From contig NC_053491.1 of the NCBI RefSeq assembly GCF_905171775.1, forward strand, positions 334,447,952 through 334,511,951: a stretch of 64,000 nt of DNA, given 5' to 3'. How positions within the stretch are numbered: the stretch's first letter is position 1; each line of letters opens with the position of its first letter. Below are positions 34,118 through 44,176 of the stretch, one piece after another. The stretch is from Rana temporaria (taxonomy: Eukaryota > Chordata > Amphibia > Anura > Ranidae). Below the pieces are notes generated by a model. That model was not told where the DNA came from. It saw nothing but the letters and a program-made list of their open reading frames with translations, and made no database searches. Both the position numbers and the translations under genes were made by a program.

Positions 34118-34400
34118 TTTAAATCCCCAAAAAGACTTGCAGCTGTAATTGCAGCAAAAGCTGGTTCTACAAAGTATTGATTCAGGGGGCCTGAATACAA
34201 ATGCACGCCACACTTTTCACATATTTATTTGTACAAATGTTAAAAAAAAATTATAATTTTCCTTCCACTTTACAATTATGTGCCACTTTGCGTTGGTCTA
34301 TCACATAAAATCCCAATAAAATACATTAAATTTTTTTGCTTGTAACATGACAAAATGTGGACAATTTCAAGAGGTATGAATACTTTTTCAAGGCACAGTA
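34118..34400 (+). mobile_element. Tc1-like element, 3' fragment
   Basis: A short frame ending at 34178-34180 encodes LAAVIAAKAGSTKY, the conserved C-terminus of Tc1-family transposases. Downstream lies a terminal inverted-repeat half with the familiar phrases ATGTGCCACTTTGCGTTGG and TCACATAAAATCCCAATAAA, ending TTTTTCAAGGCACAGTA at 34400. The rest of the transposase and the left end are absent. It is a different Tc1 subfamily from the copy at 60683-62284, whose ends read CAGTGGGGCAAAAAG. Confidence 0.85.
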
Positions 34401-34410
34401 ATTTGTTTCT

Positions 34411-34560
34411 TTGGCCAGGAAGCTATCTGTATGGAGTTTGCACATTCTCCCTATGTTTGCATGGGTTTTCTCTGGGTTTTCTTTGGGTACTCTAGTTTCC
34501 ACCCATGCTCCCATTCAAGCCTATCAGACAGAGGTCCCAGACAACAGGCCTGTAGAATCC
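34411..34560 (+). mobile_element. SINE body fragment
   Basis: TGTATGGAGTTTGCACATTC, GGGTTTTCTCTGGG and CCACCCATGCTCCCATTCA correspond, diverged, to the body of the SINE at 139-425. The tRNA-like head is missing. It lies immediately after the Tc1 fragment. Confidence 0.6.
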
Positions 34561-35544
34561 CAGAGGGTAAGATATGACTTAACGGGATACATACATATAA
34601 TACCAAGCCTCTGCTTTATTTCACTTTGTGCACAGCAAGATTTTCTGCCTTATGAATAACTGAATACATTTTGCATGATCCAAAGTTTTAGTCATGGTTT
34701 CCTGCTAGGAGACAAATAAGATGGATTTACAGCAAGGAGGTGACCATACTTCCTTCACTCATAAATCAAGTTTCAGACTTGCCTGAGACCACACATTTCA
34801 TACCAACAGACTTCTTCAGTAAATATGTTTAACTCTGAAATAGAAATTGTTAACGGCATAGTACACTGTGTTTTTTAATGATCACATATTTTGAGTTTTT
34901 ATTGCAGTTTTTACCATAAAATAATTTTTGAATATTTTATGGTACATGGTCTATGTTTTACATGCATTATCTTCCATATTTAGTACTCTTTGAATAACAG
35001 AAACTGTACTATTACATCTCTGATTATTGAAGGGTTACAGCTGAAACTGGGTGAAAGTAACTCTCACTAGCAAGGAAAAACAGACTCATATTTTGCATTC
35101 CTTTGGGACAGTTAAAAAGGAAATAAAGTAATCCAACAGAGGTATCCCACGTGTATAATCAGTGCAATTTGCCATCTGTTTAAATATACACATTCACAAA
35201 TAACTTCTTTCAAGTCAGGCAAATAAAGTGGAATATGTGTAACAGAATGTAAATATCTTGACCTGCACCAATTATCATTTCCCAGGTCAAAGACCAGCAC
35301 ATGTTGAGCCGTGTTTTGACAGGACTGAAGTGAATGACTAAATCGGTGGCATCTCATCAACAGAAAAGAGGCAGGCAGAATCGTACGTTACAAAATACAG
35401 AAAAATAGAAATAGGGATAATGAACGTGTTTTCGTTTCATATAAGAAGGTAGATGAAAGATAGATCAATGTACACATATAATGGTATAGGTAGAACATAT
35501 ATATATAGGTAAATCTATTTAGTGCGCAAAAATATAGTATAGAT
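34561..35544. other. No gene or assignable repeat seen
   Basis: AT-rich unassigned sequence. No coding or RNA signal is seen. Confidence 0.45.
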
Positions 35545-35629
35545 CAGAGTTTCTTACCCAGGATTCTGTGAAACCCTGGGGTTCCTCTAGAGGTTTCTAG
35601 GGGCTCCTTGAGCAATAAAACATTTCTAA

Positions 35630-35816
35630 TGCCGCGTACGCACGGGAAAAACACAGTCGGAACGTCCGATGGAAAAATAGAGAACCTGCTCTCTCCAAGT
35701 TCGTCAGAAATTCCAGGCAGAAAAAGTCAGATGGGGCATACACACGGTCGGAATATCCGATGAAAGGCTCCCATCTGACTTTTTCTGCCGGAAATTCCGA
35801 CCGTGTGTACGCGACA
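35630..35816. mobile_element. C-cap MITE, TCCGATGG inner type, short copy
   Basis: This is the smallest complete copy, 187 bp. TAA flanks both sides directly (35627-35629 and 35817-35819), the clearest three-base target duplication for this group. The inner repeats GGAATATCCGATG and GGAAATTCCGACC match the 7809 copy, but the shared central segment is absent. Confidence 0.88.
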
Positions 35817-36175
35817 TAACTCCCATTAACTACTGATAATAATGATCTTTCTAGCTGTGTGTAAGAAGGGCATTGGTCAACAATGTAGGGGTGTCTTTCT
35901 CCCATTAACCATTAATATAAGGGGTACTTTCCCCATTGGCCACCAACGTATGTGACCACTTCCCTGACTACCAATATAAGAAGGCATTTTTTTGCTGATT
36001 TCCAATGTAAGAGGCACTAAAATGTCCACCTTAGTGTTTCTTTTCATTTGCTCCATTATTGTAACAGAAACATTTTATAGATTTTTATATAGGAACATTC
36101 TTTTAGAGAAGAGGATTGTTACACAAAAAAAGATGCTCTGGGTTTCAGATATGCTAGATACACTACACTTTTTAA

Positions 36176-36590
36176 GCCTCGTACACACGATAGGTTAACC
36201 AGAGGACAACGGTCTGAAGGACCATTGTCATAGGTTAACCGATGAAGCTGACTGATGGTCCGTCACGACTACACACCATAGGTTAAATAACCGATCGTGT
36301 CAGAACGCGGTGACGTAAAACACAACGACGTGCTGAAAAAAAAGTTCAATGCTTCCAAGCATGAGTCGACTTGATTCGGAGCATGCGTGGATTTTTAACC
36401 GATGGTTGTGTGTACTAACGATCGGTTTTGACCTATCGGTTACCAATCCATCTGTTAAATTTTAAAGCAAGTTGGCTTTTTTTTAACCGAAGGTTAAATA
36501 ACCTATGGGGCCCACACACGATCGGTTTTAACCAATGAAAACGGTCCATCAGACCGTTATCCTCTGGTTAACCTATTGTGTGTACGAGGC
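36176..36590. mobile_element. C-cap MITE, GGTTAACC inner type, copy 2
   Basis: A 415-bp element with cap GCCTCGTACACACGATAGG and complement at the right. It is closely similar to the 21837 copy, including the central GTTCAATGCTTCCAAGCATG and the repeated CCGTTNTCCTCTGGTTAACC near the right end. It lies inside the hAT-like element. Confidence 0.9.
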
Positions 36591-36711
36591 TTTATTCTTT
36601 CATGTGTTGTATTTACAAGTGACTGACAATGCAACTAGAGACACAATAGCAGGGGGTTTCCTGGGTAAAATTATTTCAAGGGGTTCTCTGTATTCAAAAA
36701 GTTAAAGTGGT

Positions 36712-37530
36712 TGTAAACCTCAATCATAGAATCTGAGCAAAGCACACATATCTGTAGTGTTTACCTATCTCTCTCCAAAGCTCTAAGGCCCCGTACACAC
36801 GATAGAATCTATCCGCAGATAAATCCCATCGAATGGGTTTCAGCGGATAGATTCTATGGTGTGTACACTCCGGCGGATATTTATCCGCGGATATTTCCGA
36901 ATTCCAGCAGATAAATATTTGTCGACATGCACAGCATATCTATCTGCTGGAATCGGATCCCACGGATGGATCCGCTCGTCTGTACAGACTCACCGGATCC
37001 ATCCATCCAAAGGGATTCCCCGCACGCGTCGTAATGATTTGACGCATGCGTGGAATTCCTTATATGACAGCGTCGTGCCCGTCGCCGCGTCATAATCGCG
37101 GCGACGGCGCGACACGTCTTCGCCAGAGGATTTCGGCGCGGATTTCAATGCGATGGTGTATACACACCATCGCATAGAAATCTGCTGAAATCCTCGAGAG
37201 GATTTATCCGCGGATACGGTCCGCTGGACCGTATCCGCGGATAAATCCTCTCGTGTGTATGGGGCCTGAGTGTCGTTACTCTCTGGTGCTTCGTTCCTCT
37301 GGTATCAGCATAAGTTACTTCTGAGAAATTTTCCTGACACATGAGATAAATTTGTGTTGGGGAGGGAGCTCAGCACGGAGCATGTCTATTCAGGACACAG
37401 CTATTCTGCTATGTAAATGGGTGTGAGCTCTCAAACACTATAACTGCAACATCTCCACCCCTCCTCTGTGCTCCTGACAGATGAAGAAAGGTTTTAACAG
37501 ATTTTAGAGAAGAGAAGACTGCAGATAAAA
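36712..37530. mobile_element. TTAA element, GTGGTTGTAAACC type, interrupted
   Basis: The left end TTAAAGTGGTTGTAAACC at 36712 parallels the other TTAA ends in this window. The body is split by the C-cap MITE at 36787-37266 and resumes to GACTGCAGATAAAAAAAATA, where it passes into the GATA microsatellite. The right end is not found. Relict similarity to 26450-26780. Confidence 0.6.
36787..37266. mobile_element. C-cap MITE, ATCCGCTGG inner type, copy 2
   Basis: A 480-bp element with cap GGCCCCGTACACACGATAG. Inner repeats are ATCCGCGGATA and AATCTATCCGC and their complements. The centre is CpG-dense (GCGGCGACGG palindromic pairs near 37075-37115) and includes GCATGCG. It is inserted in the TTAA element that starts at 36712. 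Confidence 0.87.
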
Positions 37531-37531
37531 A

Positions 37532-37533
37532 AA

Positions 37534-37621
<88 letters not shown>

Positions 37622-37643
37622 ATAGATAGAAATAGACAGATAG
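37532..37643. repeat. (GATA)n microsatellite
   Basis: More than 20 uninterrupted GATA units, then imperfect ones. It directly continues from the phrase GCAGATAAAA of the preceding element. Confidence 0.97.
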
Positions 37644-37689
37644 GGCTTTGAAAGGATTACTCAATAAACTAGCACCTTGGAGGCACCTA

Positions 37690-38391
37690 TAGGGGCAGAT
37701 CCTCAAAGAAATTATGCCGGCGTATCTGTTGATACGCCGCGTAATTTCAAATTTTGTGCGTCATATCTTTGTTTTGGTATCCACCAAACAAGATACGACG
37801 GCATCTGTGTTAGATCCGACAGGCGTACGCCTTAGTACGCCGTCGGATCTAAGATGCAATTTTCCGGCGGCCGCTGGGTGGCGTTCACGTCGTAATCCGC
37901 GCCAAGTATGCAAATTAGCTTTTTCCGACGGTCCACGAACGTACGAGCAGCCATCGCATTCTTTTACGTCGGTTCCGTTCTGCTTTTTCCGGCGTATAGT
38001 TAAAGCTGCTATCTGGTGGCGTACTCAATGTTAAGTATGGCCGTCGTTCCCGCATATAATTTTGAAAATTTTACGTCGTCCGTGAATGGGGCTGGACGCC
38101 ATTTACGTTCACGACGAAAACAATGACGTCCTTGCGACGTCATTTGGAGCAATGCACCCTGGGAGTTTTGACGGACGGGGCATGCGCAGTTCGTTCGGCG
38201 CGGGGACGAAACACGCCCCCTACTCGCCGCATTTGAATTCTGCGCCCTTACGCTGCGAGAGATACACTACGCCGCCGTAACTTACGGCACAAATTCTTTC
38301 AGGATTCAAAGATTTGCAAAGTAAGTTACAGCGGCGTAGCGTATCTCACATCTGCTCCGGGCGCAGCGTAGGTATGTGGATCTGCCCCATA
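37690..38391. mobile_element. G-cap MITE, copy C
   Basis: A 702-bp element with ends TAGGGGCAGATCC and GGATCTGCCCCATA. The second tier has GGCGTATCTGTTGATACGCC, a local palindrome. The interior has AATGTTAAGTATGGCCGTCG, AATGACGTCC and GGGCATGCGCAGT near 38178-38190. It corresponds closely to copy D. Confidence 0.87.
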
Positions 38392-38515
38392 ATGTTCAAC
38401 CACTAAAATCCCAAGGAGCTCTACTATGCAAATTCAGAATTTTGTTTCTCAGCTCAATAGCTGGCCCTCTTCATCCCACATCTTCCTCATCTTCCTCATT
38501 ATTGGTCATTTAGGA

Positions 38516-38645
38516 CAGTGGTTCTCAACCTAAGTCCTCAAGTACCTCCCTACCAGGTCATGTTTTCAGGTTTTCCTTTACTTTGCACAGCTGCTTTAAA
38601 TCAATATCAATGACATGGTATTGATAAGAGCTATTTTATCTAAGG
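38516..38645. mobile_element. hAT MITE left-end fragment
   Basis: CAGTGGTTCTCAACCTAAGT at 38516 is a hAT/Charlie-type end followed by the typical CCTCAAGTACCTCC phrase. No right end or target duplication was found. Confidence 0.65.
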
Positions 38646-39339
38646 GAAGATCCATCTTATCTAGTGAGACAGCTTTTGACTTTGAGAGGCAAATTTGCAA
38701 ATGTAAAGATTTGGATATCAGAAAGATGGTTGAAGTTATGTGGAGGGACCTCTGCGTGCATGCCACATGTTCCTGTTGCATGTTCAAAGCATTTTACTAA
38801 TGTAGATGACAGGTTTACAGTAAGAATAGTGCACATTGAAATACTCATAACACAGCTGTGTCAGATTTATCTAATGCCTAGGCTACATATTTACAGTAAT
38901 TTTTAATTTAGCAGAAAGTTGATTTTTCTTTTAACCGGTTGAGTGAAATTTACAGAAAGCCAGTCCACATTTTCCGAGCGTGTGTGGAGAATATAATTCT
39001 ACTCTCACAGGTGAAGAAATGACCTCACTGTATGTTGAACAGGAGCCATATAATCAGTCTGTATGCTGAAAGAGACTTTTGTACTGCATAGTTCTCCAGA
39101 ACTGCCAGTCTAATTTTAAGAACCTGATTTGGCGGGATGTGTTAGGGTAAAGTGAAGCCATATGGCAACGTTTTGAATACAACACCGGAGCCCATTACAT
39201 CACTTTCTTCTCTTTGATTAATTTGCTCTGTAAAGGACAAAGGATTTGCTGCCTAATGCTATACAATGGGCCAAAAATCGCACATGCATATCACAGAGAA
39301 TGTATTGCACTACAGACTACCAATGCACATACTGGCTTG
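38646..39339. other. No gene or assignable repeat seen
   Basis: Unassigned sequence. Small frames on both strands lack motifs. Confidence 0.45.
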
Positions 39340-39660
39340 TGTTTTCTTCTGTGATCAGCTGTCATTGGACACAGTTGATCACATGGTAAAGGGCCACTGT
39401 GATTGGCCTTTTACCCCGATCTGTGATCAGCTGAGTCTGAAGGACTCAGTGATCACAGAGCGTGCCACCCATGCGTGCAGGGGGCACGTGGGCAGCGCGA
39501 TCATGGGAGGACATCCATGTACACCCTCCCGGTAAATTAAGCCCACATTGTAGCCATCTTTGGGCTATAGTGTTAGCAAGACTTGCTACTGGGTGGCACT
39601 CGGCAGGGGAGATTACTTTTTTTTCAGTGGCCATTAAAACAAATAGCACAAATTGATATG
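39340..39660. repeat. Probable relict repeat with GTGATCA palindromes
   Basis: Repeated CTGTGATCAGCTG and TTGATCACATGG phrases, and ACTCAGTGATCACAGAG, form imperfect inverted pairs. The vocabulary (GATTGGCC, GGGAGGACATCCATG) resembles an abundant ranid repeat, but ends could not be set. Confidence 0.4.
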
Positions 39661-40771
39661 TGTAGAACCTCTTTTAGTGATATGAAGTGCTAGTGGTTAA
39701 TAAAATTCATATGAATCAAAAAAGTCCATAGTAATATTAATGGCCATTTGAAGCAGGAATGTGTATATTGCGCTGATGCTTCACACTTTTAAAAGTAAAT
39801 TCCCCTTGGTTCAGGATCACTGAACAGATTTGTTTGACCTCTCATCGAGATATGCAAACAGGACTGTGTAGTGATGCTAGAGAGGTGGACCTCCTGGTTC
39901 CTTCATTATCCCTCATGGATCCATGAAGTAAAGCACAAGGAAAAAAGGCTTCTTGCTCAACAATGTAACTTTACTAATTGCACTCGCAAAGCAAGTGCTT
40001 AACGCAAATTTCTCTCAAGCGCTGCACCACTGCAAAAACTCCTGTATAACAAGTCCAGTGCATCCAAACCCCTGCATTATAGTGCCTAGCTCCATCCAAC
40101 GCATTTCGTCACACAGCACATCATCAGGAGAAGATTCTTTGCAAACTAAAATTTCACCACATTCACTAAGCTTTGGGGAAATTTCCCTTTCAAAGTGAAC
40201 TAAATGTTATTTGCCTTTAGTAAATCAACCCCATATTCTGTTTGAGACCATTGTTATCTTAGCTGCAATCATATTTTTAGCTTTATAAAAATGTAAACCT
40301 TATATTTATTATCACAATGATGGTAAAACACAATTTGTAATCATCAGATTAATTCAGTCCATCGTTATGACAGCCATGCAGCTATAACAACTTTAGCAGA
40401 CCATTACTACAAGGATCTAATTATTGTTGGATTCAATACATTTAGGTAGTGTTAAAGGGGCACTTGGCAGTGTTAAAGGGGCACTTCCCCCAAAATGTAT
40501 AGTTTAATTTATAAAGAGAGCCTGGTGGGATGAGTTAACCCCTGGTTTCTTATACTATATCTTGGATGTTCCAACATTGAGATCTCCCAGCCCAAACACT
40601 ATTCCTGTCCTGGAAGTTTTGGGTTCTTGCACATCTCTGCATGACCCACCTGCTTTTGTATTATCCATAAAACCAAGCCTAATTTCAGACACCATAATGC
40701 CCCTTTATTTCTTTTAGCAAGAAAATCCTTGTCTGTGTGACTCTCTAAACCTAGTTTCACATTGTAACTTA
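39661..40771. other. Mixed relict sequence
   Basis: This contains a probable Penelope-like scrap on the minus strand (about 39955-40140) with CCTGATGA at 40121-40128 and GAAATGCG at 40100-40107. It also contains the right end of the GGGGTTGAT MITE family at 40145-40233. A short duplicated phrase GTGTTAAAGGGGCACTT is at 40449-40465 and 40472-40488. No gene is recognised. Confidence 0.45.
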
Positions 40772-41244
40772 TGCCGCGTACACACGACCGTTTTTCATGC
40801 CATGGAAAAAAACAACATTTTTCTCTACATTTTTCCTCTCTTGCCTGCCTTGCATACACACGATCGTGATAAAAAATGCTCTAGCAAAGCGATGTGATCT
40901 ACAACACGTAGGGCGGCACTATAAAGGGGAAGTTCCATTCGAATGGCGCCACCTTTTGGGCTGAATTTGCAAATTTCCCTTCTCATAAATTTCCCTTCTC
41001 CTAAGTTCTCATAACTTGCTTCTGAGCATGCACGTTTTTTTAAAGCCTACACACGACTGTTTTTCACGGCGAGAAAAACGACGACGTGAAAAACAACGGG
41101 AAAAATTAGAGCAGGTTCTAAATTTTTAATGCCCATTTTTTGCGTAGAGAAAAATGCTCTGGAGCCTATGCACGATCGTTTTTAACGACCAATTTAAAAA
41201 AATGAATTTTTCTCGTCATGAAAAACGGTCGTGTGTACGCGGCA
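40772..41244. mobile_element. C-cap MITE, TTTTTCATG inner type
   Basis: A 473-bp element with cap TGCCGCGTACACACGACCG and an exact complement ending GTGTGTACGCGGCA. Inner phrases are GTTTTTCATGCCATGGAAAA and TTTTTCTCGTCATGAAAAAC. Flanks TTA and TAA make the whole locus perfectly symmetric at the ends. Confidence 0.88.
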
Positions 41245-41510
41245 TAAGGGTTTGACTTCCCTGGTGTCAAGGCTAAGCCTCGTCAAAGTCCCATCCAAAG
41301 TATGTATCTCAATAACCAGTAAGGACATTCTTATTTTGAGGTGACCTATTGATGAAGTCAAGCCCCTATTACCCAAGGGAAACCTGTTTCAGAGAGGCTT
41401 TTCTGGCCAACAAAGGTAATAACTTGCATCCTGTGGAGCACTTTTTTTTTGATCCAGCCCAATAAAAATACCTTTTTGTGCCAGTCACAGATGCACTTCG
41501 ATTTTTTGAA

Positions 41511-41594
<84 letters not shown>

Positions 41595-41686
41595 GTATAA
41601 AATATAATAGTAAATATTTCCTAGTTGCTTATAGAAACAAATCTGATGACATATTTTTTTTTGTATTTTTTTTTGTGTCATTTTAG
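41245..41686. other. Upstream flank of the candidate exon
   Basis: This holds the TA microsatellite (41512-41595) and a T-rich stretch, 41651-41684, ending TGTCATTTTAG. That stretch has the polypyrimidine-plus-AG form of a splice acceptor for the exon that starts at 41687. Confidence 0.5.
41512..41595. repeat. (TA)n microsatellite
   Basis: About 38 TA units with a single CA/TA interruption near 41579. Confidence 0.97.
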
Positions 41687-42581
41687 GAGACAGGAAAGGA
41701 AAAGCTGTGAAAATTCAAGAGGAATAAGCCAAGAGAACATCATCATTGAACCCACAGGAACCACTGTACATTAGGGACAATTCCTGCATGTACTGTACAC
41801 GGTGCTGTTTTTTGTTCCATGTTACTTTTGGAGAAGTGCCTATTAGATCACGCTCCATCTGCCTTCCCTGCAGAAAGAAAAACATTGGATTCTATTAAAA
41901 GTTGCTATCAGTGATATTAAAAAAGCGCAGAACTTCTTCTTTTTCTACGGAAAGTATGAAGTAACATGTCAGGTGGAAAACAGAGGTATTAAAAAAATTT
42001 GCTTAATAGGGATGTTATGATCATACAAAGAATATCATAGCACACACCAGCTGTAGTTCCATGAGGGAAAGCTGTATTCTCAGTATTTCTTAATAAACCT
42101 TCTAGAGGATGACTAGCTATTAGTTTAAAATTGATCAGCTGTTGTTGTAAGTGACGGCCTGTTCAAGAAGCCATGATGTTGAAGTCCAGCACAATTCCAC
42201 AGAATGGATCTATAGTTGGACATGGACCATCTTGTGGTTTCATTGATCACAACGTAGATGTGGAAAATGGATCCTGGAATGCCGCTCCAGATGACTGCAT
42301 GAGAGAAGAAAATATCAGCAATGACAAGTTAAAGGAGAGTGACGGTGATGAAATCGTAGAGATCACAACAGCTCATTGGGCTGTAGTTGAAGAAGAACCT
42401 GAGGAGTCAACAAATGGTTTCACTGAAAAAAGAGAAAACACAGGGGATGGAGGAACCAAAGTGACTGAAGCTACCTTAAGAATCGATCCGATTCCCACCA
42501 AGACTGAACAAAATGACCTTGAGTGGAAAATTGTGCCAAGTACCACGGTGGTGTCTACTGTTCAGCATTCAAGAAAGATAC
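41687..42581 (+). other. Candidate 5' exon of an unidentified gene
   Basis: It is bounded by a T-rich acceptor ending in AG at 41685-41686 and a consensus donor GTAAGT at 42582-42587. The first 486 bases would be 5' untranslated. They contain several upstream ATGs: a 36-codon reading frame at 41788-41898 and two very short ones at 41956 and 41966. The coding part begins at 42173. An in-frame stop at 42152-42154 separates the main frame from anything upstream. Whether transcription starts here or in an earlier exon outside the window cannot be told from sequence. Confidence 0.5.
42173..42581 (+). CDS. N-terminal coding exon, protein unidentified
   Basis: This is the best candidate host gene segment in the window. 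The frame runs 136 codons from ATG 42173 to a donor (GTAAGT at 42582), leaving one base of a split codon, so the following intron is phase 1. The start is chosen because an in-frame TGA lies just upstream (42152-42154) and the next codon is also ATG. The encoded segment is hydrophilic and acidic, with clusters of Glu/Asp (for example VVEEEPEEST) and many Ser/Thr. It has no signal peptide, membrane segment or recognisable domain, and resembles a disordered N-terminal tail ending in basic HSRKIR. Composition differs from the transposon frames around it. I cannot name the family. The open frame continues past the donor for 36 codons into sequence with intronic character, which I take as read-through. 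No in-window downstream exon was convincing. Confidence 0.55.
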
Positions 42582-43864
42582 GTAAGTCATTGTTACATGA
42601 ATACAACCTTTACATTATATGTAAAAAGATAGTTTCCTGTTGTTTGACATGTGTGTTCTGGAATCATTTAGGTTTAGAAATAAGTGATTTTTAGAAGCCA
42701 TAGATTAATCACAATGTAAACAGGCTTAAAAAGAAATGTTCAAGTTAATGCAGTGAAATGTTACTTCAAGTTTAATTCTTCTCAGTGGGTGAAGTTAAGT
42801 CAAAAGCAATCCAGTTTGGTCATTTTCATTCCTTTCCGTGCGTCTGCTCTGCAGGTCCACTACTTTGAAGTCCAGAATAAGCAATTTCAGATGTTTCTTC
42901 CTTGGCTGTCTCTCTGCCTGAGAATGTCAGGCACTTAGAAGTCTAATATAAAGCATTGTTACCCAGGTAAACGTAGGAAGACTGCCGACTGCAACTTTAT
43001 TAAGTTGAAATATAGGAGCGCCAAACATGAAAGACTGGATGATAGAGTTTTGGTTGTTTTGTTTACCCAAACCTTCACAAAAAAAAAAAAAGCACATGGC
43101 AACTTGTTTTGACAATTTAAGTAAATAAAAGCTAAAACTCTGTACATCCTGTCTGTAGACCTTTTATGTTTCGCACGCCTAAACTTAGACCTATTCAGAG
43201 CTACAAAGGCTCTCCACTAAGGAGGCCAGTCTTTCCTTGTTTTCAGTTTTGATCATAGCCGAGTCGAGGTCTGGGATACGTGCATTAGCACAACATAATC
43301 CTCGGTAACCCCCTCTTCTTTGCCTTAATAAGCACGCACCACACATACACACTTACACACCCTTTGCTACAAATTAAAATGTATGTATAGCCATGTACAG
43401 TATGTGCATAGGTAGATTCGGCTTTTTTACTTTTCCTGGTGATCATTGTAACCGAAACATAAAAATGATCCAAGAACAAGAGGTGGGGGAAAATTCTCAA
43501 GTAGAGACACATGTTCTGGTAATGTCAATAAAGGAACTCCCCTTACTTTGTAAGGACTTCCTCGAACTTCCTGTTGTGTCTTAGGAAGGAAATTCAAGGA
43601 AACCATCCCACACAGCATAAACCTATGGGGTCAAAACAAAAAACAAAGTTCTAGTTATGAATACATTTTTATATTGACCAAGAACACCAGAAGATGCTTG
43701 AATGCACAGCCTGGCACCCACTCTGGTATCTGCATTGTCCAACAAATCCTTGAGCACCAATGGTTGCACCAGAAAAACATTCTTGTTTTTGTCTATGGAG
43801 AGTGGAGGAGGAAACATGCAGCAGAGACCAACAGTGCTGGATTAGAGGAGGGGAAAATGTGTGA
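42582..43864 (+). other. Putative intron start; no repeat assigned
   Basis: Sequence after the donor is AT-rich with an A run at 43079-43091 and a short ACAC-rich patch near 43335. No further exon compatible with a phase 1 junction is evident. Confidence 0.4.
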
Positions 43865-44106
43865 TGCCTCGTACACATGACCGGTTTTCCCATCAGGAAA
43901 ACTGACATGACAGCTTTTTAGGCCGGCAGTTTACCTATGGGGAAAAGCTACGGTGGAGCATACACACAGCCAATTTTCTGACCAAAGCTCTCATGGCAGT
44001 TTTCCTGTGTAGTAAGGAAAAAACTACCGAGCAGGTTCTCGGTTTTCCCCTAGGTTTTCCCAACGGACTTTTTACTGCCAGGAAAACCAATTGTGTGTAC
44101 AAGGCA
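43865..44106. mobile_element. C-cap MITE, GGGAAAACC inner type, copy 2
   Basis: A 242-bp element with cap TGCCTCGTACACATGACCGG. TGA flanks both ends (43862-43864 and 44107-44109). It shares GCAGTTTACCTATGGGGAAA and ACCAAAGCTCTCATGGCAG with the copy at 26037. Confidence 0.85.
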
Positions 44107-44176
44107 TGAGTCTTGGCTAGACTTGGCTGCAGGTGCCTGCAAATAGATTGTTGCCCAATCTTCCTGGAAACGGTCA

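Larger units (their letters stand above)
35545..36711. mobile_element. hAT-like element carrying two nested MITEs
   Basis: The left end CAGAGTTTCTTACCCAGG at 35545, with GAAACCCTGGGGTTCC and GGTTTCTAGGGGCTCC following, is of the hAT type known from many vertebrates. The later text has periodic CCAATATAAGAAGG/CATTAATATAAGGGG phrases (35820-36010), and CAAGGGGTTCTCTGTATTC (36678-36696) looks like part of its right portion. The terminal right end is missing, apparently cut at the TTAA element at 36712. C-cap MITEs have inserted at 35630-35816 and 36176-36590. Confidence 0.55.
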
